From positions 1 to 11,081 of the forward strand of contig JALLPB010001126.1 of NCBI GenBank assembly GCA_036939975.1: a stretch of 11,081 nt of DNA. Direction: 5' to 3'. This stretch comes from Cyclostephanos tholiformis. Lineage: Eukaryota > Bacillariophyta > Thalassiosirophyceae > Thalassiosirales > Thalassiosiraceae. The position numbers and the translations under genes were made by a program. Positions 8,250 through 11,081 of the stretch are shown here, in pieces (position 1 is the stretch's first letter; every line of letters starts with the position of its first letter). Under the pieces are notes generated by a model. It made no database searches. It had not been told where the DNA came from and saw nothing but the letters and a program-made list of their open reading frames with translations.

Positions 8250-8639
8250 CAATACAAGTCGCAATCAACAATAGAGTGCATTAAATTTGGTCAAAAGTTG
8301 TTTCAAACGTATTATTGCCATTTGGCCTAAGAACACAGCAACAGCGCATTCATGTAGGGACATGATATAAACGACAACATTTTCCCTTTTGAAAAAATCA
8401 AATTGCGCTTTTTCAGTTGAGTCTGATTGTCAACATTCTCCACCTTTATTGAGACCAATTTGCTGTTGATGTGTTTACATTGTTCGACGTATCAATTTAA
8501 TACTTGAGAAGAAGCGAGGAAGCCAATGAAGAGCTTGCGTGCGAGGCAAGAGACATTTCATGGCGCGATTCCTCTCCCAATGAAAAGATACGTATCAAGG
8601 AACTCCATATCCTGCTAGGACGACAAGTATTCATAAGCA

Positions 8640-9029
8640 TCAATTTATACCTAAAACGCTCCTCACATCCTCCTCGGTCTTGATCCCATTCCTTATCGGG
8701 TAGAATGGTCCATCGTCGCCGGCCCTGCGTATTTCCACGTTCGGCCCCAACCCGCACTCGGCGCATTCCGAGACGCAGCTTACGGTCTCGACGTTCACGC
8801 CCAGATCGGGAGCAAGCTCCTCGAATATCGACAGCGCCCTCTTCCCCCCCGTTTTTTTGCACGTGGGCCCCAAACAGACTACGACGGTGCTACCGCTACC
8901 GAGCGGTTCCGCTTGCAGTTGTCCAGTACACCCGAAGTGATTTTTTTGGGTATCGATTGAAGAAGGAGCAAGGAAGGCGCTGGTCGCTCCGTAGGTAAGC
9001 AAAATTAACGATACCAACGCGGCCTTCAT
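8640..9029 (-). CDS. Plastid-targeted thioredoxin-like [2Fe-2S] ferredoxin
   Basis: The frame of 129 aa runs from ATG (9029) to TGA without introns. Residues 1-18 are a signal peptide ([18 protein letters not shown]); cleavage before Phe19 in TSA|FLAPSS fits the ASAFAP motif of diatom bipartite plastid presequences. After a short transit segment the mature domain (about 46-129) starts with [16 protein letters not shown]. Cys52 and Cys57 (C-x4-C), then Cys85 and Cys89 (C-x3-C) in [14 protein letters not shown], match the four cluster ligands of the thioredoxin-fold ferredoxin family (NuoE-like and small cyanobacterial forms). Such proteins bind one [2Fe-2S] cluster; the electron partner of this one is unknown. 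An extra Cys92 and a longer loop before GPNV are unusual. It is divergent from the plastid GAPDH gene. It is not a plant-type photosynthetic ferredoxin (PetF), which has a different fold and spacing. Confidence 0.88.
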   Translation of the reverse strand: MKAALVSLILLTYGATSAFLAPSSIDTQKNHFGCTGQLQAEPLGSGSTVVVCLGPTCKKTGGKRALSIFEELAPDLGVNVETVSCVSECAECGLGPNVEIRRAGDDGPFYPIRNGIKTEEDVRSVLGIN

Positions 9030-9078
9030 GGTTTACACCTTAATTGTGTTTCGACCTCACAACCCAGAACGAGTACCT

Positions 9079-9125
9079 GGGCGGGCGGGGAAGCCCCCCC
9101 CCCCCCGCCGCCCCGCCCGCCGCCC
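9079..9125 (-). other. C/G tract with G-quadruplex and hairpin potential
   Basis: On the plus strand GGGCGGGCGGGG (9079-9090) is followed by a run of 13 C (9094-9106) and then C-rich DNA to 9125. On the minus strand this gives more than four runs of three or more G with short loops, the pattern for a G-quadruplex. Bases 9080-9090 can also pair with 9111-9121 over 11 bp. The tract is 50-96 bases upstream of the ferredoxin ATG, in its promoter or 5' UTR. Homopolymer length in such runs is often wrong in assemblies. Confidence 0.6.
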
Positions 9126-9140
9126 AAGCAAGTTTTGCAT

Positions 9141-9158
9141 GGACGGACGGACGGACGG
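9141..9158 (+). repeat. GGAC tetranucleotide microsatellite
   Basis: There are four perfect GGAC units (9141-9156) and a partial fifth. A short CCGACCGAC stretch follows at 9161. It is likely to vary in length between strains. Confidence 0.8.
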
Positions 9159-9166
9159 GACCGACC

Positions 9167-9173
9167 GACGTCA
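9167..9173. promoter_or_regulatory. CRE-like site GACGTCA
   Basis: GACGTCA contains ACGTCA, one of the CO2/cAMP-responsive element forms described in Phaeodactylum carbonic anhydrase promoters, bound by bZIP factors. A second GACGTC palindrome lies at 9245-9250 in the same promoter region. Such short motifs occur by chance, so a role here is a suggestion. Confidence 0.35.
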
Positions 9174-9502
9174 TTCATTCTCTCTCTTCCTCCAATGTCA
9201 CACAAAAATAAACGGGGATAGGCCCCGCCCGCCCCCTTTAGCTCGACGTCTTCGCACGTTTTGTGCGGTCATCCTTGCAGTTGCAAAAGTTTAATTTACT
9301 TACGCACTTCTTCCACTTCAGTATGGTTCTACGTAGGAATTAACAAGTACGTGGCATTGGATATCCGGAAGAACACAAAACTTGCGCTTTTTCCTCCCGC
9401 GCGCCGTGTCATCGTGGATCCTTGCACTCCTATCAGCGACATATCCTGATATCTCACAATTCTTACGGATAGTCAAATATCACCAAACCAAATATCTCCA
9501 AC

Positions 9503-10745
<1,243 letters not shown>

Positions 10746-11081
10746 ATAGAATGTACTGTTACTACGTCGCGTACGCTTTGGAGGATGTTTTTCGTTTCTA
10801 CCGATGGAGAGGCTGCTATGATGTACAACCACCTGGGGAAGACTGAGTTCTTTTTTTCTACAGTAAGATTCACGAAACAATGTACCCAATTAAAGACTAG
10901 AAATATTTTCTGATATGTTAGTAGCCTCTTAGTTAGATCATTCATTTTAGCCCGAGACTCACGAAATCTGCACTTACACAATTTGAGAGAAATTTAAGAG
11001 AGGTTAAGGGAATAAGCGAGAGAATAGATGAGAAATGACCGTGTTCAAGAGAGTTCTCAAGATAGGTAGCTTTTTTGTTAA
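10746..11081. other. GAPDH 3' flank, no gene seen
   Basis: The 336 bases after the GAPDH stop are AT-rich. ATTAAA at 10889-10894 is a weak poly(A) candidate. From about 10981 to 11038 the plus strand is strongly purine-rich with many GAGA steps. A 79-codon minus-strand frame (10742-10981) has no recognisable motif and overlaps the expected 3' UTR, so it is not called. Confidence 0.6.

Larger units (their letters stand above)
8176..8639. other. Shared 3' region of the RRM and ferredoxin genes
   Basis: This 464-base stretch lies between two convergent genes and has no supported coding frame, tRNA or other RNA gene. It is AT-rich. It contains a short tandem repeat at 8191-8237 and an AATAAA at 8244-8249, both just after the RRM gene stop. 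Nothing else stands out. Confidence 0.65.
9030..9502. promoter_or_regulatory. Divergent promoter region between ferredoxin and GAPDH genes
   Basis: These 473 bases separate two outward-facing start codons of plastid-targeted proteins. They hold a C/G-rich structured tract (9079-9125), a GGAC repeat (9141-9156), two GACGTC sites (9167-9172 and 9245-9250) and a small CGCAC/GTGCG hairpin at 9253-9267. The last 50 bases before the GAPDH ATG are A/C-rich, as is common in 5' UTRs. Frames open on the plus strand here have no recognisable product. Confidence 0.65.

Noticed and set aside
8497..8862. Minus-strand frame overlapping the ferredoxin gene
   Set aside because: It is in a different frame of the same strand, Arg/Gly-rich, and the ferredoxin frame has the signal peptide and all cluster cysteines.
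9141..9172. GGAC repeats as a CRISPR-like or mobile-element array
   Set aside because: It is a four-unit microsatellite with no spacers, terminal repeats or associated genes.

Overview
This window looks like nuclear DNA of a diatom, most likely a centric (Thalassiosira-like) species; the species is inferred and was not tested. Three things point there. Two proteins start with a signal peptide ending in the diatom plastid-import pattern (TSA|FLAP and SASA|YSF). The glyceraldehyde-3-phosphate dehydrogenase is the GapC-derived plastid type of chromalveolate algae. The genes are tightly packed, and the spliced ones carry short GT-AG introns of 75-112 bases.

Layout from left to right: 1-677 is AT-rich upstream DNA with no convincing gene. 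678-4802 (+) is a complete seven-exon gene for the condensin ATPase SMC2 (1214 aa after splicing, continuous frame). 4910-6481 (-) is an intronless 523-aa protein of unknown function, convergent with SMC2 and separated from it by only 107 bases. 6482-6723 is a compact divergent promoter region with two perfect dyads. 6724-8175 (+) encodes a 483-aa protein with one RRM, an acidic N-terminus and a long, lysine-rich repetitive tail, probably nucleolar. 8176-8639 is a shared 3' region with a short tandem repeat. 8640-9029 (-) encodes a small plastid-targeted thioredoxin-like [2Fe-2S] ferredoxin. 9030-9502 is a second divergent promoter region, with a G-quadruplex-prone C/G tract, a tetranucleotide repeat and CRE-like sites. 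9503-10745 (+) is a two-exon plastid GAPDH gene (376 aa). 10746-11081 is 3' flanking DNA.

The genes are independent eukaryotic units, not an operon. Two functional pairings are suggested by position only: the ferredoxin and GAPDH genes are divergent, both plastid-directed, and share 473 bases of promoter; the unknown gene and the RRM gene are divergent and share 242 bases. SMC2, the unknown gene and the RRM gene have mixed third codon positions, while GAPDH is strongly C/G-ending, as expected for a highly expressed photosynthetic gene.

I found no mobile element, CRISPR array, tRNA, rRNA or defence-like system. The most open items are the orphan 523-aa protein, the repeat architecture of the RRM protein tail, a stop-free 75-base intron next to the SMC2 Q-loop, and the structured C/G tract between the two plastid genes.
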